64,000 bases of DNA from JAJXWB01 sp046349215 (GTDB lineage: Bacteria > Pseudomonadota > Alphaproteobacteria > Rhizobiales > Beijerinckiaceae): the NCBI GenBank assembly GCA_046349215.1, contig JAXMCV010000002.1:496001-560000 (forward strand), written 5' to 3'. Position numbers and translations under genes: made by a program. Each line of letters opens with the position of its first letter. Positions within the stretch are counted from its first letter, which is position 1. This document shows positions 52,792 to 61,444 of this stretch, one piece after another. Below the pieces are notes generated by a model that did not search any database, was not told the origin of the DNA, and saw nothing but the letters and a program-made list of their open reading frames with translations.

Positions 52792-54516
52792 ATGAACGCG
52801 CGCAAACTCAACGTCGCGATCGCTGCGGGCACACTGGCGCTCGCTAGCCTTTCGACGGCCGCGTTCGCGGCCGACCTGCCAACACGCAAGGCGGCGGTCC
52901 TGCCGCCGCCTCCCGTGTTCACCTGGACCGGCCTCTATGTCGGTTTCAACTACGGCTATACGTGGAAGGGCTCGTCGAGCCTCTCCAACGCCGGCTTCCC
53001 GCTGTTCGACTCGACGCCGGGAGGCCTTTGGGCGGCCGCCGCCGCAGCCGGTCCGACCGGCGTCGTCAGCGGCCGACTGAACGGCTTCTTCGGCGGCGCG
53101 CAGATCGGCTACAATTGGCAATTGCCGAGCCGCATCGTTCTCGGCGTGGAAGCCGACATCCAGGGCGGCGGCATTCGCGGCGGCGGCGGACTGGGCGCGA
53201 TCACGCCCTCGCCGACGGGCATCGCGGTCACCAGCGGCAATATGCACCGCGGGCTGGAACATTTCGGCACTGTCCGCGCGCGCGCCGGCTATGCGATCAC
53301 GCCCGGCTTCCTCGCCTATCTCACCGGCGGTCTCGCCTATGGCGGCGCGCAGATGAACGCGACGTTCAACCAGGCGCTCAATCCCTCCCCGCTGATCTCC
53401 TCGAACGGCAAGACCGAATATTATCAGGAGCGCGTGGGCTGGACGCTCGGCGTCGGCGGCGAGATGGCGATCGCGCCGAACCTCAGCGCCAAGCTCGAAT
53501 ATCTCTACTACGATCTGGGAACGCTGACGGCGGCCTTCCCGAATTATCAGAACCTGCTTCAGCGCGACCCATTCACCGGCGCGGCAGTGGCGACAGGGCT
53601 CGTGGCGCGTTCGCGCATCAACGGGCACATCCTGCGTACCGGCCTGAACTACAGGTTCGGCGGTCAGGGCGATGCGCCGAACCAGGGCCTGTTCTCGGGC
53701 GTGGCGGTCGATCGCTCGGCGTTCGGCGGGTGGAGCCTCGCGGTCATGCCCTACATGTGGGCGGTGGGTCCCAACGGCACTTCGACGGCGAAGGGGCAGA
53801 CGACGGAAATGAATCTTTCGTTCGTCGACGTGCTGACCAAGTCGAGTTCGCTCCCGCTGGAAGTCGCAGCCAATATGGAACTGCGCAACGGTCCGCTTTC
53901 GTTCTATCTCGACGCGGTATGGATTCAAATCCGTGCTGCGGGTTCCGTGCTTGCCCTGCGCAACCCGATCGCCGGCGCGACGCTGACGCTCGACGGCGAC
54001 GCGCGCATGAAGCAGACAATAGCAATCCTCGAAGGCGGCGGGACTTACGAGGTCGGCAAGTGGGCGTGGGGCGGCATGCCCGGGTCGACCACTTCGCTCG
54101 ATGTGGTTGGCGGCCTGCGCTACTGGAACGTCGGCGTCGACCTGTCGCTGAATATCGCCGGCGCGGTCAATCTCACCAATCTCGGTCTGACGCAGGTCGG
54201 CGGCAAGGCGATCGCGAAGGGCGGCAATATCGACTGGGTCGATCCGTTCATCGGCCTGCGCCTGCGCCAGCAGGTCGACGAGCGCAATGCCTTCTACATC
54301 AAGGGCGATGTCGGCGGCTTTGGCGTCGGCAGCAAGTTCGCATGGCAGGGCGTCGGCGGCTACACGCACGATTTCATGCTCGGCGACCTCAAGTTCACCA
54401 GCATGGTCGGCTATCGCGCCGTGCGCGCCAATTACATGCAGGGCAGCGGCTTCCAGCGCGCCGGCGTCGACATGATCATGCACGGACCTGTCGCCGGCCT
54501 CGGCTTCAAGTTCTGA
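52792..54516 (+). CDS. Outer-membrane protein with two fused beta-barrel-like halves
   Basis: A 574-residue exported protein. The N-terminal half (about 25-305) is an Omp25/RopB-type barrel: DLPTRKAAVLPPPPVFTWTG, LYVGFNYGYTW, LEYLYYDLGT and the closing HILRTGLNYRFGG. That ends where a normal member would stop. A second region (about 320-574) has another set of amphipathic strands and ends VAGLGFKF, a classic outer-membrane C-terminal signature with terminal phenylalanine. Signal peptide MNARKLNVAIAAGTLALASLSTAAFA fixes the start at 52792. It follows the HdeA gene by 19 bases. Confidence 0.85.
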   Translation: MNARKLNVAIAAGTLALASLSTAAFAADLPTRKAAVLPPPPVFTWTGLYVGFNYGYTWKGSSSLSNAGFPLFDSTPGGLWAAAAAAGPTGVVSGRLNGFFGGAQIGYNWQLPSRIVLGVEADIQGGGIRGGGGLGAITPSPTGIAVTSGNMHRGLEHFGTVRARAGYAITPGFLAYLTGGLAYGGAQMNATFNQALNPSPLISSNGKTEYYQERVGWTLGVGGEMAIAPNLSAKLEYLYYDLGTLTAAFPNYQNLLQRDPFTGAAVATGLVARSRINGHILRTGLNYRFGGQGDAPNQGLFSGVAVDRSAFGGWSLAVMPYMWAVGPNGTSTAKGQTTEMNLSFVDVLTKSSSLPLEVAANMELRNGPLSFYLDAVWIQIRAAGSVLALRNPIAGATLTLDGDARMKQTIAILEGGGTYEVGKWAWGGMPGSTTSLDVVGGLRYWNVGVDLSLNIAGAVNLTNLGLTQVGGKAIAKGGNIDWVDPFIGLRLRQQVDERNAFYIKGDVGGFGVGSKFAWQGVGGYTHDFMLGDLKFTSMVGYRAVRANYMQGSGFQRAGVDMIMHGPVAGLGFKF

Positions 54517-54530
54517 GCTGAATACGGAAC

Positions 54531-54551
54531 GCCGCCGGCAATGCCGGCGGC
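54531..54551 (+). terminator. Perfect 9-bp hairpin after the porin gene
   Basis: GCCGCCGGC-AAT-GCCGGCGGC follows the porin stop by 14 bases and has no T-run. It may be a 3-prime stabilising or attenuating stem that makes porin mRNA more abundant than the DUF1254 message. It lies 3 bases from an in-frame ATG (54555), which argues for the later start at 54588. Confidence 0.45.
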
Positions 54552-54587
54552 GCCATGCGTCATCCCTTTCATGCGCGAGATCTCCCG

Positions 54588-56006
54588 ATGCTGACCAAAC
54601 GAGAATTGCTTCTGTCCGCTGGCAGCCTCGCCGCTGTCGACGCTGCGGGCATGTCGTCGGCTCTCGCCGCGCCGGGCGTGGTCGAGGCCGCCAAGATCGC
54701 CGAGGCCGGCTTCATCTACGGTTTCCCGATCGTGATGAACTACGGCGTTCTCTACGATTTCGTGATCGACAGGAATTCCGGCCAGTACAAGGGGCCGTTC
54801 AACCAGATCGTCAACGAGGCGCGCGTCTTCACCTACAAGGACACGTCGGTCGTCACGCCGAACAGCGACACGCCCTATTCGATGCTGTGGCTCGACCTCG
54901 GCGCGGAGCCGATGATCATCTCCGTGCCGGCGGTCGATCCCAAGCGCTATTATTCGGTGCAACTCGTCGACGGCAACACCTACAACTACGGCTATATCGG
55001 CAGCCGTGCGACCGGCAGCGACGCCGGCGACTACATGGTGGTCGGACCGAACTGGCAGGGCGCGACGCCGCCGGGGATCAAGAAGGTCTTCCGCGCGACC
55101 ACGCGCTACGGACTGACGATCTTCCGCACGCAATTGTTCGATCCCAAGGACATGGACAACGTCAAGAAGGTGCAGGCCGGCTACAAGGCGCAGCCCTTGT
55201 CGTCCTATCTCAAGCAGCCGGCGCCCGCCGCGCTTCCCGTGGTCAATTTCCCCACGATCAACAAACAGCTCGCGAAGCGGAATTTCTTCGAATATCTCGA
55301 CTTCGCCCTGCAGTTTGCGCCAGCCACGCCGCATGAGGCCGAAATCCGCGCGCAGCTCGCCAAGATCGGCGTCGGAGCCGGCAAGAGCTTCAACTTCCGC
55401 GACCTGTCGCTGAAGGACAAGATCGAGATCGGCATCGGCATGAAGCTCGGCCAGCGCAAGCTCGAACAGAAGGTCAAGAGCGTCGGCAAGAACATCAACG
55501 GCTGGCAGGTCGGCTCGGTGTTCGGCGACGCGGACTTCTTCAACGGCGACTGGCTGCTGCGCGCGGCCGCGGCGCAGATGGGCATCTACGGCAACAATGC
55601 CGAAGAGGCGATGTATCCCGCCACGAGAAGCGATGTCGACGGCAATCCGCTCGATGGCAAGAACAACTACACGCTCACGTTCCCCGCAGGGCAATTGCCG
55701 CCGGTGAACGCGTTCTGGTCGGTCACCATGTATGACGGCAAGACGCAGTTCCTGATCAAGAACCCGATCGACCGCTACCTGATCAATTCGCCGATGCTGG
55801 CGAACATGAAGAAGAACGCCGACGGTTCGCTGACCATCTACATCCAGAACAAGTCGCCCGGACCCGACAGGGAAGCGAACTGGCTGCCCGCGCCGGCCGG
55901 CCCGATCTATATGGCGATGCGCCTCTACTGGCCGAAGACGGAAAATCCCTCGATCCTGCCGCCCGGCAAGGGCACGTGGCAGCCGCCGGGCGTCCGCAAG
56001 GCCTGA
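54588..56006 (+). CDS. Exported DUF1254/DUF1214 protein
   Basis: A 472-residue protein with an N-terminal export signal (KRELLLSAGSLAAVDAAGMSSALAAP). The DUF1254 domain is at about 35-165 (EAGFIYGFPIVMNYGVLYDF, TPNSDTPYSMLWLDL) and DUF1214 at about 340-455 (NYTLTFPAGQLPPVNAFWSVTMYDG, NKSPGPDREANWLPAP). These beta-rich proteins are common in environmental Proteobacteria, often in pairs, and lack a proven function. Its place after porin and HdeA suggests a periplasmic binding or enzymatic role in the AraC-linked unit. Confidence 0.9.
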   Translation: MLTKRELLLSAGSLAAVDAAGMSSALAAPGVVEAAKIAEAGFIYGFPIVMNYGVLYDFVIDRNSGQYKGPFNQIVNEARVFTYKDTSVVTPNSDTPYSMLWLDLGAEPMIISVPAVDPKRYYSVQLVDGNTYNYGYIGSRATGSDAGDYMVVGPNWQGATPPGIKKVFRATTRYGLTIFRTQLFDPKDMDNVKKVQAGYKAQPLSSYLKQPAPAALPVVNFPTINKQLAKRNFFEYLDFALQFAPATPHEAEIRAQLAKIGVGAGKSFNFRDLSLKDKIEIGIGMKLGQRKLEQKVKSVGKNINGWQVGSVFGDADFFNGDWLLRAAAAQMGIYGNNAEEAMYPATRSDVDGNPLDGKNNYTLTFPAGQLPPVNAFWSVTMYDGKTQFLIKNPIDRYLINSPMLANMKKNADGSLTIYIQNKSPGPDREANWLPAPAGPIYMAMRLYWPKTENPSILPPGKGTWQPPGVRKA

Positions 56007-56044
56007 TCAGTCCGGCGCCAGTTGTGCGCGCGGGAGGCGCGGTC

Positions 56045-56497
56045 ATGCCGGAGTTTCTGTCGCAGATCGCCAGCAACGCCTCTGTCGAGGAACTCGGCAA
56101 GGTGATGGTGCGCGCGACCGCGCCCGTGTTCCTGCTGAGCGCCGTCGCCGCCTATATCAGCGTGCTGACGACGCGGCTTTCTCGCATTGTCGATCGCATC
56201 CGTGTCCTCAACCGGATTTCCGAAACGGATCACGACCGGAGGTTCCTCCGTTCGGATGTGCCGCGCATGAAGCGTCGCGCCGAGCTCATCCACCGTGCAA
56301 TCCGCTTTTCCCTCATCTCGGCGATTTCAACCTCGCTGATCGTCGCCTTCATGTTCGGCGGCGCTTTCGTCGGCCTGCGGCACGAATGGGCAGCGGCGCT
56401 CCTGTTCGTTTTCGCGCAGGTCATGTTCATCTCGTCGCTCGTGAGCTTCGCGATGGAATTGCGCATCAGCATGTCAGACTACGACAATTACGAGTGA
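56045..56497 (+). CDS. DUF2721 membrane protein
   Basis: A 150-residue inner-membrane protein. Three hydrophobic helices are seen: ATAPVFLLSAVAAYISVLTTRL, FSLISAISTSLIVAFMFGGAFVG and AALLFVFAQVMFISSLVSFAM, separated by a basic cytoplasmic loop. The SRIVDRIRVLN stretch after helix 1 is characteristic of DUF2721. A GGGAGGC box precedes the ATG at 56045. Function unknown; cotranscription with DUF1254 is likely (38-base gap). Confidence 0.85.
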   Translation: MPEFLSQIASNASVEELGKVMVRATAPVFLLSAVAAYISVLTTRLSRIVDRIRVLNRISETDHDRRFLRSDVPRMKRRAELIHRAIRFSLISAISTSLIVAFMFGGAFVGLRHEWAAALLFVFAQVMFISSLVSFAMELRISMSDYDNYE

Positions 56498-56522
56498 CTT
56501 CACCGCTTCACGGAGAACCGAC

Positions 56523-56846
56523 ATGAAATCCGTCATCGCCGCCGCGCTCCTGGCCTGTCTCGCCGCGCCAGCCTTCGGACAGAGCGTCCCCAAGCTCAAC
56601 TACAAGGCGACTTGCGACGGCACGCCGCCGGTCGGCATGGACAAGAAGGCGACGGTCGATTCCTGCATGTCCGACGAGAAGGGGGCGCAGGCGCAATTGC
56701 CGGCGGTCTGGGCGAAGGCGACAAAGGCTTCGCGCAACTTGTGTCTGGCCGAGACCACGCAGGGCGGCCTGCCGAGCTACGTCGAACTCATCACCTGCCT
56801 GCAGGGCGAAAACATTCTGGGGCAGCTCGGTCCGGACGGACAGTAG
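56523..56846 (+). CDS. Small exported protein of unknown function
   Basis: A 107-residue protein with signal peptide MKSVIAAALLACLAAPAFG and a mature part holding four cysteines (KATCDG, DSCMSD, NLCLAE, ITCLQG), probably two disulfides. A helical segment rich in lysine and alanine (AVWAKATKASRNLC) follows. I do not recognise a named domain; similar small exported proteins occur in Hyphomicrobiales. It ends the plus-strand run and converges on a TAXI-family gene 10 bases on. Confidence 0.75.
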   Translation: MKSVIAAALLACLAAPAFGQSVPKLNYKATCDGTPPVGMDKKATVDSCMSDEKGAQAQLPAVWAKATKASRNLCLAETTQGGLPSYVELITCLQGENILGQLGPDGQ

Positions 56847-56856
56847 CGCGGCGTTT

Positions 56857-58188
56857 TCAAGCCGCCTGCGTCGCCTCATCCCTGCGCTCGCGCACGGCCT
56901 GGCGCACGAAATCGACATGCTGGCGCAGCGTATAGGCTTCGCTGGCGAATTCAGTCGGCGTGTATATGCCGGCGACCGCGCGCTCGATCCGGTCGAGATC
57001 GGCCATCCAGCGTTCGATCGGCGCCGGCCCGGTGCGCGTCGTGATCTCGCGCTCGAGCAAGGCGAGTTCGCCGTACCAGCGATAGACCCGCGAGCGGACG
57101 CGCCAGCGCAGAAACTGCGGCAGGTAGCTGAACAGCGGAAACAGGATCGCGGCGATCGGAAGCGCGATAACCATGGCGCGTTCGACGAGCGCGGCGAGCC
57201 AGAACGGCAGGTAATTGTAGAGGAACGTCGCGCCGAAGCGCTTGTGGCGGTCGGCGTCTGCGGAGACGGGCAGGTCGACCGCGCTGGTCGAGGGAAATTC
57301 GCCGGCCTCCTCGAAGAAACCCTGCTTGCCGTGGATGTCGCGCGCCGCGTCCATCAGCAGGTTGACCAGCGCGGGATGCAGGTTGTCACGGCCGACCAGC
57401 ATGGCCTTGGTGCCGATCAACTGGACGTCTTCAGGGGGAAGGTTGCGGCCGGGGTCGATGACGCCGGACGGCAACGACAGCCGGACGATGAAAGGAAGGC
57501 GGCGGTGATAGGCATCGGCGTGCCCGAAGCTCAGCAGGCCGATCCCCGGCTCTCTCAGCGCTTTTGTGACCGCCTCGGTCTCCGCTCCGCCGACCACGAT
57601 CGCGGCGTCGACATCTCCCTTCGTCAGCGCCTCGATCGCGGCATTGTTGCTCAGCGGCGCCGTGGCGACGTTGCCGGAATTCATTTCGTTCAGCGCGAAA
57701 ATGGAATTGGCGAGCGCGCGCGTGCCGCTGCCCGGCACGCCGTTGGAAACCCTGCGTCCAAGCAATTCGTTGAAATAGCGCAGCGGCGCTCCGCGATAGA
57801 AGACCCACATGGGTTCGTAATGCAGGCTTGCCAGCATGACGATGCTGTCGTTTGGAACCTCGCCGAGTTCGGTGGCGACGCCGCCCTGGGTGAAGGCGAT
57901 GTCGACTCCGGAATGCGGGTCGCGCAGCAGCTTGAGATTTTCCTCCGCGCCCGACGTCAGGCGTTCCTCGACCACGATCCCGGCCCTTCCGAGGATCGCC
58001 TTGTAGCGCTGCGCGTGCTGGTGATAGAGCCCGTCCTCGAGGCCGGTCGCCATGACGATGCGACGCGGCGGCGACGGCTTCAGAAAATAGGCCGAGGCCC
58101 AGATGCTGAGAAAGATGATCGCGCAAGCGAAAGCCGCGATCTGCATCCGCCCGCGGCGCGAGAGCAGCGCCAGATCTTCGAGTGACAT
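56857..58188 (-). CDS. Membrane-anchored TAXI-family solute-binding protein
   Basis: A 443-residue TAXI-type (TRAP-associated extracytoplasmic, immunogenic) binding protein. An N-terminal helix (about 17-37, AFACAIIFLSIWASAYF) is retained as an anchor rather than a cleaved signal. The binding domain runs from IVMATGLEDGLYHQHA to VGRDNLHPALVNLLMDA. A C-terminal helix (AMVIALPIAAILFPLFSYL) and a basic helical cytoplasmic tail follow, which typical TAXI proteins (about 320 residues) lack. No TRAP permease is adjacent, so a sensory or non-transport function is plausible. The ATG at 58188 is preferred over an upstream one. Confidence 0.85.
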   Translation of the reverse strand: MSLEDLALLSRRGRMQIAAFACAIIFLSIWASAYFLKPSPPRRIVMATGLEDGLYHQHAQRYKAILGRAGIVVEERLTSGAEENLKLLRDPHSGVDIAFTQGGVATELGEVPNDSIVMLASLHYEPMWVFYRGAPLRYFNELLGRRVSNGVPGSGTRALANSIFALNEMNSGNVATAPLSNNAAIEALTKGDVDAAIVVGGAETEAVTKALREPGIGLLSFGHADAYHRRLPFIVRLSLPSGVIDPGRNLPPEDVQLIGTKAMLVGRDNLHPALVNLLMDAARDIHGKQGFFEEAGEFPSTSAVDLPVSADADRHKRFGATFLYNYLPFWLAALVERAMVIALPIAAILFPLFSYLPQFLRWRVRSRVYRWYGELALLEREITTRTGPAPIERWMADLDRIERAVAGIYTPTEFASEAYTLRQHVDFVRQAVRERRDEATQAA

Positions 58189-58263
58189 GGCCGGACCATA
58201 CCTGCAGCCACGCCCGTTGCAATGCAAAGCTTGCGCTGCGGCTATCCTCGCATTGTCGTGAAA

Positions 58264-58289
58264 TGTCCAGAAAATGGCATTTCCGGACA
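58264..58289. promoter_or_regulatory. Imperfect palindrome between divergent TAXI genes
   Basis: TGTCCAGAAA and TTTCCGGACA form 10-base arms (9 of 10 pairs) around ATGGCA, 94 bases before the rightward ATG and 76 bases from the leftward one. It is a candidate operator for both genes in the 169-bp spacer. No regulator gene lies beside it. Confidence 0.5.
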
Positions 58290-58357
58290 AGATGGGCCGG
58301 CGGCCGCGGCGCCATCATCGGCACGCGGCGGATTCGCGCCGGAGGGCTGGAGGCGCG

Positions 58358-59668
58358 ATGTTCGGCATCGTCGGCATCAAACTCACACGCTTCGTGGCGG
58401 CGGCCCTTGCGGTCGTGCTCCTGGTCGTCGGAATCGTCCTGCTGGCGTTCTACTTCGGCGGCCTGCACGCCGATCTGAGGATCGCGACGCTCCCGAAAGG
58501 GTCGATGGGCGAAAAATTCATCACCGCCTTCGTGGCGGGAACGCACGCGGCGCACCCCCGGATCAATTTCAAGACCGTGGAAGTCCCCGATCTCGCGGGC
58601 GCGGCGAAAGCGATGGAAAACGGCAAGGTCGACATCGCGCTGATACGCACGGACATTTCGCCGCCGTCCAACGGCTCGACGCTAGTGATCGTGCGGCGCG
58701 ACATCCTGGCGATCGTCAAGCCCGCGCATTCGTCGATCGACAACGTGACGGGCCTGACAGGCAAGGCGATCGCCATTCCGTCCGGCCCGCTGCAGGAGTC
58801 CAATTCCCGCGCGCTCGATCTCATCCTGAATTATTACAACGTGAAGCCGGAAGCGGTGAAACGCGTCTTCCTGCCGCTCGAACAGATCGGCGCTGCGATA
58901 CACAAGGGCGAGGCCGCCGCCGCGCTCGCAGTGGGCCCGATCGGGGCAGGGCAGGTGGCCGATGTCGTGACGGCGATCGCCAAGGCGACGCGCGCGCAGC
59001 CCAAGATTCTCGAGATCGAGGACAACGACGCGGTGACGACGCGTTTCCCGAGTCTCGAATCGATCGACATTCCGGAGGGCTCGTTCAAAGCCAATCCGGC
59101 GCTGCCGGACGATGATATCAAGGGGGTCGCCGTCACCTACCGGATGGTCGTTCCGGTGACGATGTTCGACATCGTCGCGGGCGCGCTCGGCCGCTCCGTC
59201 CTCAACACCAAGGCGCGGCTGATGCAGATCACGCCTCTGGCGAGCCAGATCGAGGCGCCGGATACGTCGCAAACCAACACGGTCCTGCCGATCCATCCCG
59301 GTTTTCTCAGCTACCTGAACAATGGCGACCAGAGTTTCTTCGACGAATTCCAGTCCTACCTCTATCTGATCGGCATTCCGCTCAGCCTTCTCGGTTCGCT
59401 GATCGCGCTGCTCACCACCGCGCTCAATTCGCGCAAGACCGAAGCGCGGCAGAAGAAGCTGACGCGGCTGTTGATGATCGCCGAAGAGGCGCAGCATGCC
59501 GAACCGGAACAACTCGACAGACTGGATGACGAGTTCCGGTCGATCGTGTCCCAATGCGTGTCGGAACTGCTCGACGGATCGCTCGGCGTCGACCAGGGGC
59601 CTGTCAGTCTCGCGATCGGCCACGCGCGGGAGCAAATCGAACGCCGTCGCTTGAAGAAGGCTGCGTGA
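58358..59668 (+). CDS. Second membrane-anchored TAXI-family solute-binding protein
   Basis: A 436-residue homologue of the neighbouring TAXI protein with the same architecture: N-terminal anchor helix (about 12-32, VAAALAVVLLVVGIVLLAFYF), binding domain (LRIATLPKGSMGEKFITAFVAG to LASQIEAPD), then a second helix (LYLIGIPLSLLGSLIALLTTAL) and a basic coiled cytoplasmic tail (RKTEARQKKLTRLLMIAEEAQHAE). A GGAGGGCTGGAGG stretch precedes the ATG at 58358. The tail suggests a signalling or complex-forming part inside the cell. A small exported gene follows after 2 bases. Confidence 0.85.
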   Translation: MFGIVGIKLTRFVAAALAVVLLVVGIVLLAFYFGGLHADLRIATLPKGSMGEKFITAFVAGTHAAHPRINFKTVEVPDLAGAAKAMENGKVDIALIRTDISPPSNGSTLVIVRRDILAIVKPAHSSIDNVTGLTGKAIAIPSGPLQESNSRALDLILNYYNVKPEAVKRVFLPLEQIGAAIHKGEAAAALAVGPIGAGQVADVVTAIAKATRAQPKILEIEDNDAVTTRFPSLESIDIPEGSFKANPALPDDDIKGVAVTYRMVVPVTMFDIVAGALGRSVLNTKARLMQITPLASQIEAPDTSQTNTVLPIHPGFLSYLNNGDQSFFDEFQSYLYLIGIPLSLLGSLIALLTTALNSRKTEARQKKLTRLLMIAEEAQHAEPEQLDRLDDEFRSIVSQCVSELLDGSLGVDQGPVSLAIGHAREQIERRRLKKAA

Positions 59669-59670
59669 CC

Positions 59671-60099
59671 ATGCGCCACGGACATTTCAGCGCTCCCGTT
59701 GCGGCGCTTGTCGCGCTGCTCGTCGCCGGCGGCGCGAATGCCGCAGCGAATACCGCGCAGTGCAAGAGCGAAGGCGCGAGCAGCAAGGTCAGGCTCGAAA
59801 TATTCTCCGGTCTGCTGTTCGACCGCGGGGGACGCCTTCGTCAGCCCTTTCCGACGCGCGGGGCTGGCCAGGTGACCATCAGGATTTCCGGCGATGGGCA
59901 AGCGGCGCGACGATTGCGCGGCGAGATCGAAATCGTCGCCGCCGATTCGCCGACCTTCAACGTGCGCGTGCCGGCAAAGCGCGGCCCGAGAACGATCGTC
60001 GGCAAGATCGCGCCTGCGGGTAAGTCCTTCGCCCTGTCGCTCGACGGTCCGGATGTCGCGTTTCGCGGCGCGTGCGCGCCGCGCCGTGGCCGTCGATGA
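59671..60099 (+). CDS. Exported protein of unknown function
   Basis: A 142-residue protein: signal peptide MRHGHFSAPVAALVALLVAGGANAAA, then a basic beta-rich domain with two cysteines (TAQCKSEG near 30 and FRGACAP near 134) and an arginine-rich end (PRRGRR). No named domain recognised. Two bases separate it from the TAXI stop, so it is cotranscribed and may work with it at the periplasmic face. Confidence 0.72.
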   Translation: MRHGHFSAPVAALVALLVAGGANAAANTAQCKSEGASSKVRLEIFSGLLFDRGGRLRQPFPTRGAGQVTIRISGDGQAARRLRGEIEIVAADSPTFNVRVPAKRGPRTIVGKIAPAGKSFALSLDGPDVAFRGACAPRRGRR

Positions 60100-60288
60100 G
60101 CGGTCGGGACCGGCGGTCGACATCGCCGGATTTGCGCGTGGAACCAAGCCTTGCAACTTGAGCATTGTCCTTGATTTCTTGCAGCTGTTGCGGTCTTCTC
60201 GACTGATCATTTCGGGGGTTTGCAGGCTGTTGCGTCGAATGGTCGCGACGCCGGCGAGCGCCCCTGTTCGCATTCAACGGCGGGGCCC

Positions 60289-61443
60289 ATGTCATCTGTT
60301 TCCAACCAGAAGATTCCGAACCTCGTCGCCTCCCGCAAGCGCCGCGCGTCGAAGCCGCATATCGCAATTGCGCTGGCCGTCGCCTTTTCGTCGGGCGCAT
60401 TCGCGCAGGAGCGCGAAATTCCGGTCGGCACTTTCAAGGCCGAAGCGGTGCCGGTGGAGAAGTCGCTCGATTTCGTCGGACGCGTGGAGGCGACCAACCG
60501 CGTCGAGGTTCGCGCGCGCGTGCAGGGTTTTCTCGAGAACATGCTGTTCAAGGAAGGCGATTTCGTAAGTGCGGGCGCCAAGCTCTATGAAATCGAGAAA
60601 GGTCAATACGCAGCGGACGTCGAACAGGCCGAAGGCGCGCTGATGCGCAGCAAGGCCGCCAAGGTGCTGACTACGATCCAGCTCCAGCGCGCCGAGGAAC
60701 TGCTGCAGAGGCAGGCCGGCACGCAGGTGGCGCGCGACCAGGCCAAGGCCGCCGACGATCAGGCGGCCGGCCAGATCAAGTCCGACGAAGGCTCGCTGGC
60801 GCTCGCCAGGATCAATCTCGGCTACACCGACATCAGATCGCCGATCAACGGCAAGGTCAGCAAGACCAACGTCACGAAGGGCAATGTCGTCGGGCCGAAT
60901 TCCGGCGTGCTGACGATGATCGTCAGCCAGGATCCGATGTACGTGACCTTTCCGGTGAGCCAGCGCGACTTCCTGCGTGTGCAGAAGAGCGGCCAGAGCG
61001 TCGACACGAAGGCGATCAAGGCGAAGATCTATTTCTCCGACGGCTCGGCCTACGACCAGGTCGGCTCTCTCGACTTCGTCGACGTGACGGTCGATCGCAC
61101 CACCGACACCGTGCTGGTGCGCGCCACCATGCCGAACCCGAAGACGGCTCTTGTGGACGGCGAGTTCGTGCGCGTCGTTCTCGAAGCCGGCCAGTCGCAG
61201 GACAAGATCGCCATCCCGCAGTCGGCGCTGATCGCCGACCAGGGCGGCGTGTATGTCTTCATCGTCGACAATGGCAAGGCGGCCGTGCGCCGAGTCAAGA
61301 CGGGTGGCGAACTCGGCACGAAGGTGATCGTGGACGAGGGCCTGAAAGCGGGCGATCTCGTCATCGTCGACGGATTGCAGGGCGTGCGGCCCGGCGTCGC
61401 CGTTCGCGCAACGCCCGCGACGCAGAGCCTGCAGGGGAAATAA
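60289..61443 (+). CDS. RND efflux periplasmic adaptor (AcrA/MexE-like membrane fusion protein)
   Basis: A 384-residue adaptor linking the inner-membrane pump to an outer-membrane channel. An N-terminal signal ends near VAFSSGAFAQ. Barrel-sandwich halves are VEATNRVEVRARVQGFLE (about 64-81) and YTDIRSPINGKVS (about 185-197), with a coiled-coil hairpin between (QAEGALMRSKAAKVLTT). Beta-barrel and membrane-proximal domains follow. The ATG at 60289 is one of two options. The 189-base spacer 60100-60288 holds no regulator, and I see no clear promoter or operator in it; the outer-membrane factor gene should be sought to the right. Confidence 0.9.
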   Translation: MSSVSNQKIPNLVASRKRRASKPHIAIALAVAFSSGAFAQEREIPVGTFKAEAVPVEKSLDFVGRVEATNRVEVRARVQGFLENMLFKEGDFVSAGAKLYEIEKGQYAADVEQAEGALMRSKAAKVLTTIQLQRAEELLQRQAGTQVARDQAKAADDQAAGQIKSDEGSLALARINLGYTDIRSPINGKVSKTNVTKGNVVGPNSGVLTMIVSQDPMYVTFPVSQRDFLRVQKSGQSVDTKAIKAKIYFSDGSAYDQVGSLDFVDVTVDRTTDTVLVRATMPNPKTALVDGEFVRVVLEAGQSQDKIAIPQSALIADQGGVYVFIVDNGKAAVRRVKTGGELGTKVIVDEGLKAGDLVIVDGLQGVRPGVAVRATPATQSLQGK

Positions 61444-61444
61444 C

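Noticed and set aside
58264..58289. Extra copy of the TGTCC-N6-GTC element at the TAXI palindrome
   Set aside because: It begins TGTCC but lacks GTC at the right spacing, and is better explained as one arm of an inverted repeat.
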